A stretch of 13,236 nt of DNA, from contig JADGIG010000197.1 in NCBI GenBank assembly GCA_018985235.1, forward strand, positions 1 through 13,236, in the 5' to 3' direction. Every line of letters starts with the position of its first letter. Positions within the stretch are counted from its first letter, which is position 1. Shown here in pieces: positions 1 through 7,274 of the stretch. The notes under the pieces were generated by a model. The model ran no database searches and was not told the DNA's origin. It saw only the letters and a list, made by a program, of their open reading frames with translations. The position numbers were made by a program, and so were the translations under genes. The DNA comes from Sanchytrium tribonematis (lineage: Eukaryota > Sanchytriomycota > Sanchytriomycetes > Sanchytriales > Sanchytriaceae).

Positions 1-308
1 GTATCTCGACTTTACCCACTATTCCTGAATTTCCTGAGGGCTTGTTGGAGGTGAAATTAGTTACCCCCGTCTGCAAATTAGCACCACTTACTATCACCAA
101 GTGCCATAATGTCAAGCAACCAGACCGGCTTCTAAATGAGATAAAAGATTTCCAAGCAAGTAAGTTGAAAAGCGTGAAATTATTGAAAAAGAATTCTTAC
201 GCATATCGACATGCGGAACTAGATGTACTCAAGCGTAAACTACAAACCATTCGCCATAGATCTTGCACAACCAACTCTTCTGCTTCTGAAGCCAGTGATT
301 GGAATTAG
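1..308 (+). CDS. 3' end of a gene with a WH2-like / connector / acidic-Trp tail (possible Arp2/3 activator), 5' partial
   Basis: The frame is open from base 3 to the TAG at 306-308, so the gene starts left of the window. The last ~60 residues resemble the VCA tail of WASP/WAVE/WASH proteins, which bind actin and activate the Arp2/3 complex. A WH2-like segment lies at 129-176 (LLNEI...KLKSV, about two residues longer than the usual LLxxIxxGxxLKxV). It is followed by a basic amphipathic stretch (AELDVLKRKLQTIRHR), then a Ser-rich tail ending EASDWN; VCA tails also end in an acidic stretch with a Trp. The segment before it is Pro-containing (TLPTIPEFPEG). Cautions: the acidic tail is weak (one Glu, one Asp), the WH2 spacing is unusual, and only the tail is visible. 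The family is an inference from motif order. AATAAA at 315-320, six bases after the stop, fits its 3' end. Confidence 0.45.
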   Translation, partial: ISTLPTIPEFPEGLLEVKLVTPVCKLAPLTITKCHNVKQPDRLLNEIKDFQASKLKSVKLLKKNSYAYRHAELDVLKRKLQTIRHRSCTTNSSASEASDWN

Positions 309-314
309 CCTGAA

Positions 315-320
315 AATAAA
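315..320 (+). terminator. Poly(A) signal AATAAA of the left-edge gene
   Basis: A canonical AATAAA lies six bases after the TAG stop. The gap to the convergent SMC6 stop is only 77 bases (309-385), so the 3' UTRs of the two genes probably overlap. Confidence 0.6.
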
Positions 321-381
321 GTGTATTCACAATTTAACTTTTCAATTTGAGAAGACAGAAAATATTTTAATACTGGAAAGT

Positions 382-387
382 TTTATT
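382..387 (-). terminator. Poly(A) signal overlapping the SMC6 stop codon
   Basis: On the minus strand the stop region reads GTT TAA TAAAA. AATAAA occupies 387-382 and begins within the TAA stop at 388-386. The transcript would therefore have almost no 3' UTR before its signal. Confidence 0.6.
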
Positions 388-3300
388 AAACATTGCCTCT
401 TACTGGTGGCCGAAGAACGTGTATTTTAATCCTATCGTCATCAGTTACAGTTGAAGCATCTTGAGGTGATATTAGGATATATTGGCAATGCGAATCCTTG
501 GCAGCATCGAGCAATATTTTGATCGCAATAGACCGTTGAAAAGGGTCCATATAAACGTCATATCTACATTAATCTTAGATACTCATCTAAACACCTGATT
601 GGACTAGGAACGTGTTTCCATAAACTGCAAAGAAAGCACACACTGGCAAAAGATTTTTCACCACCGCTAAGACTTTTAACGCTTCTAGATTCTAACTTCC
701 GTTTTTTTGAAAGGGCCGTTATTTGATCAGCTTCTACTGCAACCTTTATGTCTAGCTTCTCATCACGGTGATCAATTTCTAGTACTCCAGTGTATTGACG
801 TTTGAGTAATAAATGAGTGAATGCCTGTTTAGTAGTTGAGGTCACTTGATCAAGATGGTGGGCCAATTTTTGCTTCCTAAGGTCCAATCCTGTTCGAATA
901 ACAGAGACCAATCGGACATAGTTCGCAACTGATTCTTTGGAGTCTAGGTATTCTTTCAAATTGTTGTTATATTCAGTTGCAGCCACCTCGTAGGATACAT
1001 TTTCTCTATTTTGGTATTCCTCTCTTTCCTTTTGTACTATCTCCAATTGCGATTGAAGTTCAGATGAAGAAAATTCAGACTCGACACGCTCAGAAATCGT
1101 CAGTGCATTGCTTGATTTGATTTTTAAATCTTGAGATATTTTTTCGATATTTTGCTCGGCATTTCGAATTTGCTCCTCCGTTTTATTCTGAATCGCTCGA
1201 TAACGAGCGTAGTCTCCCTTAGATTGAGCCTTTTCAGAACTTAATTTTGATTTATGTGACTCTAGTATTCGTAATTCATGTTCTCCCTCGCCCACATTAC
1301 CAGCAAGCCGCTCCTGCTCCTCTCTAAGTGATAAAATAGCTTCGTCTCTTTCTTGACAATATTCTTCATATTCCGCGATTTGACTTTTATATGCAGAAAT
1401 CTGAGTTCTACACTCTCCAATAGTATTCATGAGATTTTCATTTGTCTGAGGCGCATCCCTTTGAATTGCTTTTTTAATAGAATTTATGTTTGTAAGTATC
1501 GAACGCTCCTTTTCTTCAATTGATTCAAATTCCCTCTTAAATATTTTTGAAGTCTCAGTAAATTTGAGTAATTCATTTTCTTTATCTTTAAGTTTTCGCT
1601 CCAAAACTCTCCTTTCAGTGCTTAAATCACTCATCTGGTTTTGAAGTAAAGCTATAGCCTCTTGCTGAGTTGCTGCAAAAGGGGAGGCGGAACGAATTGC
1701 ATTCAGATACTTTGACTGGCGACCTCCTTTAGTAGTACCAATCTCGTAACCTGATATTTTGTTATTAGTCTGATCTACCTTGTAGCAAACTCGACAGACA
1801 TTTCTTGGGTACCCATTGGATATTGCTGCCTCTGCAGCTGATCTGCTTTCAAAAAGAAGTATCCCTTCAATTCGTAACGAGTCTATAAGCAACCGTTTGA
1901 CATATTCGTCTTCAATTTGTAAAATGGATAATACATTAGTGTATTTGGAGTCCGGCAATCCGTTGGTGTAATCAAACAAATCCCGACCGCGGTAGTTAAT
2001 TGATGGCACCAAAGCTCGGAAGTTGCAACTTAAAATCATCTTTTGCAATTTTTGCTGATCCGTAGGATCGAATACGATAAAATCAGTCATCGACTGACTC
2101 AACAAGGTATCTAATACTCGCTGAAACTGCCTAAAATTTGACTTAAGATGAACTGATAGTCCTATTGGTCCAATTGGTTTAATTTTCCATTCACTTCTAT
2201 TAACCAAACTTATTAAACGCTCCATAGATTCTCCACCTAAAGCATGTATTCTATTCTTTTCAGCGCTTCTTAAACTCCTTAGATCCTTTTCGCAATCGGA
2301 ATAAGTCTTTTCGAGCGCCAAAAAATTATTTTTTTCTTCTTTTAAAGAATTTTCAACCTGGAACATCATATTTCTGGAAAATTTTTCACATTTTTTTCCG
2401 GCTTCCGATTTTTTTGATAAAATTTGTTCTTTCTGAATTTCTAATTCTTTTAGTTTAATCTGATGGTCATGAACCTTGCTTTTTTGAGTGGAGGTGAATT
2501 CTTCATTTTCCTTCTCTAATTGCTTTTCATACCTCAAGAGCATCCGGGCCTCTTTTTGCAGTATTTCCTCAATTTTTTCTTTCTTCTGCCGTATATCTCG
2601 ATGCTTTCTTTGATTTTCTTTTATTTTTTGTGTAATTGAATCCTTCAATAGCCCGTTTGGATCTAATTTTTCAGTCAAAGTTTCAATTTGATCATTTATG
2701 GCGTCCAATTTGTCACTAATTACGTTGTATTCTAATTTGGCGTCTTCTGCTTGGTCATTAATTTTTTGAAGTTCATTATTAAATTTGGTCAAGTCATCTT
2801 TAGTCCGCTTCAATTTCAATTCTTCGTCAATGACAAATGCCCAGACCAGAGCTTGGCCAATTTTTTGTATGCTTTCATTAATGTTCTCCACCTGCTTCAA
2901 TCGACCTAAAATTTTCTTTTTTTCATTCACAACTTTCTGAAGAATTTTCAAATTGCTTTTCTTTTCCTTTAAAAATGCACTTGCAGATCTAAACTGATCC
3001 TCTGTCTTTTCGTAAAACTCTTCTATTTCACTGAGTCTCGTTGCTTTTTTAAAAAATTCATACTTTTTCTTAGGTGTCGATGAAAATAAAAAAGTCTTAG
3101 CACTTTCTTGTGTAAGAACATTGAGTGGATTGCCAACTACAATATTAAAGTGCTTTTCAAACATGTTTAGAACTCTTTTTCTCTCTCCATATATTTTAAT
3201 TCCCTTAGAGTTTAGTAGCTTCCAAGTGCTTCCAGTTTTTTGAGATTGTATAGTTCGTTCGACAATTATTTCAGATCCAAAATTCTCGGGTTCAAAAGGG

Positions 3301-3782
3301 TATATCTTATTATCTATGACCAATCTAATTAAAGCCTGTCTCTTTCCATCCATGACAAGGTTACCTTGTTTATTACCACGGTCTGTGAAATTGCCTTTTC
3401 CACCTAAAATCAAAATCAAAGCGCATAAAACACTACTTTTACCAGATCCGTTTTGACCCACTATAAAATTAATATTTTGATTAAATTCAAGGCTAAAATT
3501 TTCATGACACATAAAATTTTGCAAATGTATTGATTTTATCCACATTCCTTCTATATCGTCATCTAAATCTGCAATTTGAGTCCGTACCTTTACTTTATCA
3601 ATCTCAAAGTCACCCATCGAATGTTCTTGCTTGATTTTAGAAGATTTTTCAGGTAGTTTTTGCTTTTTGGTACCTCTATTATTAGCAATTGCGTGCCGCT
3701 TATTTTGTGTTGATATGGCCTCGTAAGAAGATTCAGAACCATCAGTAAATACAATCATTCTATCATCCTCTGAATCAGACAT
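386..3782 (-). CDS. SMC6: Smc6, ATPase of the SMC5/6 DNA-repair complex; two exons split by a 19-nt intron
   Basis: Smc6 pairs with Smc5 in the SMC5/6 complex, which acts in nucleus-wide DNA repair and recombination. Exons are 3782-583 and 563-386, giving 1125 aa, normal for Smc6. Visible parts: a charged N-terminus; the head half with Walker A GQNGSGKS (residues 109-116) after the Smc6-like HLQNFMCHENF; long coiled coils (about 240-500 and 715-985); a hinge between (about 510-710); and the ABC signature SLSGGEKSF (1037-1045). The unspliced frame stops inside Walker B (PIRCLDEY, then LRLM and stop). Removing 564-582 gives CLDEYDVYMD, with D1066 and E1067, then the rest of the C-terminal head including ILISPQD, ending at TAA 388-386. 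The ATG at 3782 is the first in frame and begins a Ser/Asp/Glu-rich tail. Divergent from the NME8-like gene, 64 bases between ATGs. Confidence 0.95.
564..582 (-). other. 19-nt spliceosomal-type intron in SMC6
   Basis: The minus-strand sequence is GTATCTAAGATTAATGTAG, with GT...AG ends. It splits the Glu codon of Walker B as GA|A. Its terminal TAG is the stop that would truncate the protein at 1072 residues. Removal shifts the frame by one base and restores the invariant Walker B and 58 further residues that match Smc6 ends. The length is not a multiple of three, so retention always truncates. Possible branch-point adenines lie in TTAAT, 5-6 bases before the 3' end. Confidence 0.9.
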
Positions 3783-3846
3783 CTAAGTGTGAGGATTACG
3801 AGGAGGTTTTTTCGATTTCAGAATGAGTTTCTAAAGAAAGGTCATT
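3783..3846. promoter_or_regulatory. 64-base divergent promoter region between SMC6 and the NME8-like gene
   Basis: The two start codons face away from each other with 64 bases between. Both promoters and both 5' UTRs must fit here or extend into the coding regions. I see no TATA box or known factor site; a purine-rich ACGAGGAGG lies near the SMC6 side. Confidence 0.5.
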
Positions 3847-5481
3847 ATGGAAAGCATTTTATCAAAGTCAATTGATAACAAAATTCTATTATTAGATTTA
3901 TACAATCAGTGGTCAGGTCATTGTATTCCAGTTGAATCTTATCTTCAAAAAGCATCTCCAGGAGTTGAATACGTGAAATTGGCAATGGACGACCTAGATG
4001 AATTTAAGGAACTTCAGAATGACTGCTCACCTCATTTATGTCTGATCAAAAACAAAACTGTATTTTATTATGCCACTATCCCAAATACTTTTGAAATTGA
4101 GCATGCAATAGAGGCTGTTAAAAATGTAGAACAACCCAAAAAAGTTGAAAACTTTAATTACATTCACCAAAATTCAAGAGAAGACAAAGCAGTAATTTCC
4201 AACGAAGAGCAGGTGGTTTTGGTCATTAAGCCAGACTCATTGGCATTAGAGTCGAATATTGTTGAGGCAATTAAAAGTAACAAATTCCAAATTCTTGAAA
4301 GAAAAAAAGTTTGGCTTCAGCGACAACAAGTTGAGACTATGTACACTGAACATATGAAGACAGCGTTTTTTGAGGATTTATATGATTACATGACAGTGGG
4401 CCCAGTGGTTTTGTTAAAAGTATCTGGAAAAGATCCTACAGCCATTAAATCTATTGTAAATAACATCAGAGCAACTGAGGAGAGGGACAAGCTTCATAAT
4501 GTTTTGTATTCATCTTCATCTGAAAAACAAGTCGCTTTGGATATGACTTTGTTTAATCTTGAACCAGTGGAAGATTTACCAAATGAGAAGTTTCCGGACG
4601 ACACTGTCTTAGTATTGTGGAATACAAAAAATTCTGACTTAAAAGCATTAAATGCATATTTTAAGCATTTAAATATCTCTATTTTGAAAGAGCAAGTTAA
4701 AACGCTCTCTGAGACGCAGCTAGAGTACTTCATGTCAAAATTTGATACAATTTCTAGGGAAGAGTTATCCTTTAATTTATTTGAGGTGCGAATTTACCTG
4801 CTCAAATCAGATAAAATTTTGAATAAGTTGAGAGAATCATTGGCCATTTTGAACCCTTCTGAATATTGGAAGTATCCTAACACTTTAGTTTCAAAGCTGT
4901 GTTCTACCAGAGACAACAATGATCTCATAATTGCCTACTACTCATCAACAGAGTCCTGCTCGAGCGACAAAATCCTTCTATTAGACGGAACTCTTTCAGA
5001 AAGTAAAGTGTCTGAAAAATTGTTGTTTTTTATTAAGCCAGGCCTCGAGACTGAAAACAAGGAATCAATTTTGCAAATTTTAAAGACACAAGGATTTGAG
5101 TTTTTGGAAAGTAAAAGGGTAAAGCTTTCTGCTGAAAGAGTGAGACAGTTATATAAAAAACTTGAGCATTTAGAATTTTTTGATGAAATGATTAATTGGT
5201 TAACGGACGAAGAAATTACAGTTTACATTCTCGAAAAAGACAATGGAATTTTAGACATGAAGCGGATTTTAGGCCCCAAGGATGTGTTTAAAGCAAAAGA
5301 AAAATTCCCAGATTGTGTTCGGGCCAAGTTCGCAACATCCTCCCAAAATTGGAAGAACTGTGCTCACTCTAGTGATTCTGACTCTGCCAAATTTGAGATA
5401 TCGTTGTTTTTTGGCGATAAAATTATATCTAGAAATAACAGCATGAAAGGCGGAAACTCAAGAAGTAAATTGTTAATTTAA
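3847..5481 (+). CDS. NME8/TXNDC3-like axonemal protein: thioredoxin domain plus three NDK-like domains
   Basis: The 544-aa protein has the architecture of NME8/TXNDC3 (sea urchin outer-arm dynein IC1 family): one thioredoxin fold and three nucleoside diphosphate kinase (NDK) repeats. Thioredoxin-like region, about 1-100, with WSGHC (22-26), so the first Cys of the usual WCGPC is Ser and normal disulfide exchange is unlikely. NDK 1, about 123-238: VVLVIKPDS, FFEDLYDYMTVGPVVLL; the catalytic His position is Tyr (NVLYSSSS, Y221), so probably inactive. NDK 2, about 253-385, strongly degenerate. NDK 3, about 391-524: LLFFIKPG, RILGPKD and NCAHSSDSD with His507 kept, possibly active. The family acts in cilia and flagella, which is why the organism probably swims at some stage. 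Its TAA (5479-5481) is 42 bases before the bHLH gene on the same strand, with no AATAAA between. Confidence 0.85.
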   Translation: MESILSKSIDNKILLLDLYNQWSGHCIPVESYLQKASPGVEYVKLAMDDLDEFKELQNDCSPHLCLIKNKTVFYYATIPNTFEIEHAIEAVKNVEQPKKVENFNYIHQNSREDKAVISNEEQVVLVIKPDSLALESNIVEAIKSNKFQILERKKVWLQRQQVETMYTEHMKTAFFEDLYDYMTVGPVVLLKVSGKDPTAIKSIVNNIRATEERDKLHNVLYSSSSEKQVALDMTLFNLEPVEDLPNEKFPDDTVLVLWNTKNSDLKALNAYFKHLNISILKEQVKTLSETQLEYFMSKFDTISREELSFNLFEVRIYLLKSDKILNKLRESLAILNPSEYWKYPNTLVSKLCSTRDNNDLIIAYYSSTESCSSDKILLLDGTLSESKVSEKLLFFIKPGLETENKESILQILKTQGFEFLESKRVKLSAERVRQLYKKLEHLEFFDEMINWLTDEEITVYILEKDNGILDMKRILGPKDVFKAKEKFPDCVRAKFATSSQNWKNCAHSSDSDSAKFEISLFFGDKIISRNNSMKGGNSRSKLLI

Positions 5482-5523
5482 GTTATACGACAACTTTGTG
5501 AAACACACCCCGCAATTTGCATC

Positions 5524-5925
5524 ATGATTGGAAGTGAATCGAAAAATCATCTCGCTTCGGAGAAAAGGCGAAGGAATCAAATTCGGACTGGATTTAGACA
5601 TTTAGTGCTACTAGTCCCAGCTCTTAGAAATCACTTGGAGGAGCAAAGCGAAATATCGCAAGAGCTAATCAATGAGCAATACCTACAGGCCATTTTCGAG
5701 AAGAGCGCCACAGCTGACAACGATAAAGATATTATTGGTGGCCATCAGATGTCTAAATCAACTATTTTAGGTGCATCCTCTGAATTTATAGAAATTGTGG
5801 AAAACAACATTTATGATAATGTAAAGAAGCGATCGATTTTAGACAATGAAATTCAGCAAATATCTGAGGATACTATAGCAGAAAAAAATCTGCTCTTCGA
5901 TTCCATGATAAATGCAATACAGTAA
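5524..5925 (+). CDS. Basic helix-loop-helix transcription factor, Ino4/Mlx-like
   Basis: A 133-aa protein that is almost only a DNA-binding and dimerization unit. The basic region NHLASEKRRRNQIRTGF carries the His9-Glu13-Arg17 triad of factors that bind CANNTG/CACGTG E-boxes. Helix 1 follows as RHLVLLVPALRN (about 25-36). A long polar loop of about 40 residues separates it from helix 2 (SKSTILGASSEFIEIVE, about 77-93), and a heptad-like helix (about 96-125) follows, as in bHLH-zipper proteins. The basic/helix-1 wording (SEKRRRNQIRxGF...LVP.L) is closest to fungal Ino4 and animal Mlx as I recall them; Ino4 controls phospholipid genes in yeast, but that role is not shown here. It lies in the same reading frame as the upstream NME8-like gene. 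No canonical AATAAA follows the TAA. Confidence 0.8.
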   Translation: MIGSESKNHLASEKRRRNQIRTGFRHLVLLVPALRNHLEEQSEISQELINEQYLQAIFEKSATADNDKDIIGGHQMSKSTILGASSEFIEIVENNIYDNVKKRSILDNEIQQISEDTIAEKNLLFDSMINAIQ

Positions 5926-6143
5926 ATATAAAAAATGTATTCCTATTTATTTAAATCTTCTAAATATTCTCAGCCGCAGAGATAAGCATCTCCCAATATC
6001 AACGGCAAGAATAGCAATTAATATCAATCAGTTGACTCTCTAAATTGCATCATTGAATTTTCAGAAGGATTATTTTTAATCAGTGGGTTTGGATAAAATT
6101 TTAAATCAGACGGCACTTCCAATCCTAAACTCATCATCAAACT

Positions 6144-6162
6144 CTAGCAATCGAGAAAACAC
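6144..6162 (-). other. Candidate third mini-intron (19 nt)
   Basis: Minus-strand GTGTTTTCTCGATTGCTAG has the same length and TAG end as the SMC6 intron. Its removal joins a short frame from ATG 6183-6181 (MFLTSEK) to an open stretch ending at TGA 6026-6024. The proposed product has no recognised family, and the GTGTTT start differs from the GTAT start of the two sure introns. Confidence 0.25.
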
Positions 6163-6367
6163 TTTTTCACTCGTTAAAAACATTCAATTATTAATAAAAC
6201 ATATCTACGTTAGAATTTGTGGTTCAGCCATCCAAGGAAATAAACTTTCAGTACTCAAGTGGAAACTGCAACACCAGAATTCTTCATCTCTACAAAAGAC
6301 TTACCTGTATAGTAACAACCTGACTGTTTACTCCTTTCGTTGGTCCCCGATCTTTGTATTGAACATA

Positions 6368-6373
6368 CACGTG
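6368..6373. promoter_or_regulatory. Palindromic E-box CACGTG upstream of TLG2
   Basis: CACGTG lies 97 bases before the TLG2 start codon. It is the class of site bound by bHLH proteins with a His-Glu-Arg basic region, as encoded at 5524-5925. If a minus-strand gene occupies this region, the site may be only coding sequence. Confidence 0.3.
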
Positions 6374-6469
6374 ATTCCTGCCAATCACTTTTTAATTCCT
6401 GACCCTTTTTCAAGGCCAAAAATTCATATAATTCTGAAACACTCAATTCATAAACGATAGTCATAAATA

Positions 6470-7266
6470 ATGATAAAATCTAAAACTTCTTTATTTATGC
6501 AATATAGAAAGTCTTACAGAAAAACCACGATACCCTCTGACGCGGCTCCATTGCTTGATATACCTTTAACAGTTTTACCGCCTAAATATGTGGATGATTT
6601 GTATGAGTTAGATCAATCTTTGACGCAAAACAAACAGAAAATCGAGTATCTACAGACAAAATTAAAAAACTCTTTGACAGGGCAGGATGATGTAGAAATG
6701 CAAAAATTAATTGAGTCGATTAGTCATAATATTCAAAGTATTCAATCAAAAATAAGTTTAATTAGATCTCCAGAAACATTGGCCGCTAATATTAGGCAAG
6801 GTTTGTTATTAAAATTACAGAATAATATTAAATTATACCAATCTATTCAAACAAAGATAATACAGAATCAACTTCCATCACTACCTACTTCTCATGGCGG
6901 CTCAACAAGTCCAACTGGTGACTCTCTTTTGCAGGAATATCAACTTGATCTTGTCCAAGCACCTAATGAAAATGCGCTAGAAATTGAACAGGTTACTGAA
7001 TCTATTAAAGAAATGGCACAAGTCTTTCAACAGATATCGCATTTGATTATGGAACAGGGTTCCCTGGTGGACAGAATCGATCAAAATATAGAAAATACAC
7101 TACAACATGTGCAAGGCGCGGACGAGGAATTAGATCAAGTATTTAAAAATTGACTTAGGGATTAAAATATCAATACAGTTCTACAAAAAGAAGCATAATA
7201 TTTCTCCTTGCCTTAGTGGTATTCGCGTTGATACTTATTCTTTTATTTCGTAATAAACACAGCTAA
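6470..7266 (+). CDS. TLG2: Tlg2/syntaxin-16-type Qa-SNARE; two exons split by a 20-nt intron
   Basis: A membrane-fusion SNARE of the trans-Golgi/endosome. Exons 6470-7138 and 7159-7266 give 258 aa. The N-terminus MIKSKTSLFMQYRKSY resembles the short N-peptide of Tlg2, which in the family binds the Sec1-like Vps45. A helical Habc-type region follows (about 40-135), then a Ser/Thr/Gly linker. The SNARE helix (about 165-222) contains IKEMAQVFQQISHLI and MEQGSLVDRIDQNIENT with the Qa zero-layer Gln in EQG. The unspliced frame stops at VFKN just before the anchor. Splicing gives ELDQGLKYQYSSTKRS and then a membrane helix (IIFLLALVVFALILILLF) with a short basic tail. The protein is short for Tlg2, mainly in the linker and tail. 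The stop is 3 bases from the stop of the convergent WD40-like gene. Confidence 0.9.
7139..7158 (+). other. 20-nt spliceosomal-type intron in TLG2
   Basis: The sequence GTATTTAAAAATTGACTTAG has GT...AG ends and lies exactly between codons (CAA | GGA). It contains an in-frame TGA that would remove the membrane anchor. Splicing restores the juxtamembrane GLKYQ segment and the C-terminal transmembrane helix typical of syntaxin-16/Tlg2. TTGAC, ending four bases before the 3' end, could be the branch site. Confidence 0.9.
7252..7257 (+). terminator. Poly(A) signal inside the TLG2 coding region
   Basis: AATAAA forms the Asn-Lys codons of the tail (CGT AAT AAA CAC AGC TAA), six bases before the stop at 7264-7266. 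Cleavage 10-30 bases downstream would fall at or just past the stop, within the 3' end of the convergent gene. It is the only AATAAA near this stop on the plus strand. Confidence 0.5.
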
Positions 7267-7268
7267 AA

Positions 7269-7274
7269 TTTATT
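7269..7274 (-). terminator. Poly(A) signal containing the stop codon of the WD40-like gene
   Basis: The minus strand reads GAA TAA A: the TAA stop (7272-7270) is the centre of AATAAA. The transcript would be cleaved inside TLG2 exon 2. Confidence 0.55.

Larger units (their letters stand above)
5926..6469. other. 544 bases without a resolved gene; possible minus-strand gene with mini-introns
   Basis: No single convincing ORF covers this stretch between the bHLH and TLG2 genes. On the minus strand there are several short protein-like segments in different frames: from ATG 6464, MTIVYELSVSELYEFLALKK; then, in a second frame, a segment containing NHVYVQYKDRGPTKGVNSQ; then, in a third, one containing FHLSTESLFPWMAEPQILT; then one containing LGLEVPSDLKFYPNPLIKNN, ending at TGA 6026-6024. 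GT...AG stretches lie between some of them, including a GTAAGT...TAG near 6306 and a 19-mer at 6162-6144. A minus-strand AATAAA sits near 5950. The plus-strand frame through 6083-6460 has no ATG and is poor in acidic residues, which suggests antisense to coding DNA. I could not join the pieces without guesswork and recognise no family. Confidence 0.35.

Noticed and set aside
160-172. GTAAGTTGAAAAG as a 13-nt intron in the left-edge gene
   Set aside because: Removal leads to an immediate stop and destroys the KLKSV segment; the unspliced frame is better.
564-3782. SMC6 as a pseudogene truncated at Walker B
   Set aside because: The missing end lies immediately downstream in another frame and is restored exactly by removing a GT...AG unit; an equal repair is found in an unrelated gene.
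4494-4733. Minus-strand ORF inside the NME8-like gene (also 7461-7655 and 11766-11969)
   Set aside because: These overlap well-supported genes in other frames and show no family features.
5464-5482. In-frame intron (GTAAATTGTTAATTTAAG) fusing the NME8-like and bHLH genes
   Set aside because: It ends in AAG rather than TAG, no known protein has this fusion, and both genes have complete ends without it.
5980-5993. Small hairpin GAGATAAGCATCTC as a structured RNA or terminator
   Set aside because: A five-pair stem is expected by chance in AT-rich DNA, and nothing else around it supports an RNA gene.
6215-6235. GGTTCAGCC as a tRNA B box
   Set aside because: The flanking bases do not form a T-arm stem and no acceptor or anticodon arm is visible.
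6083-6460. Plus-strand gene of 125 codons
   Set aside because: It has no ATG, very few acidic residues, no family resemblance, and sits opposite protein-like minus-strand frames; it looks like antisense.
6470-7153. Tlg2 as a soluble SNARE ending at 7153
   Set aside because: A membrane helix with the proper juxtamembrane sequence follows once the 20-nt intron is removed, as expected for the family.
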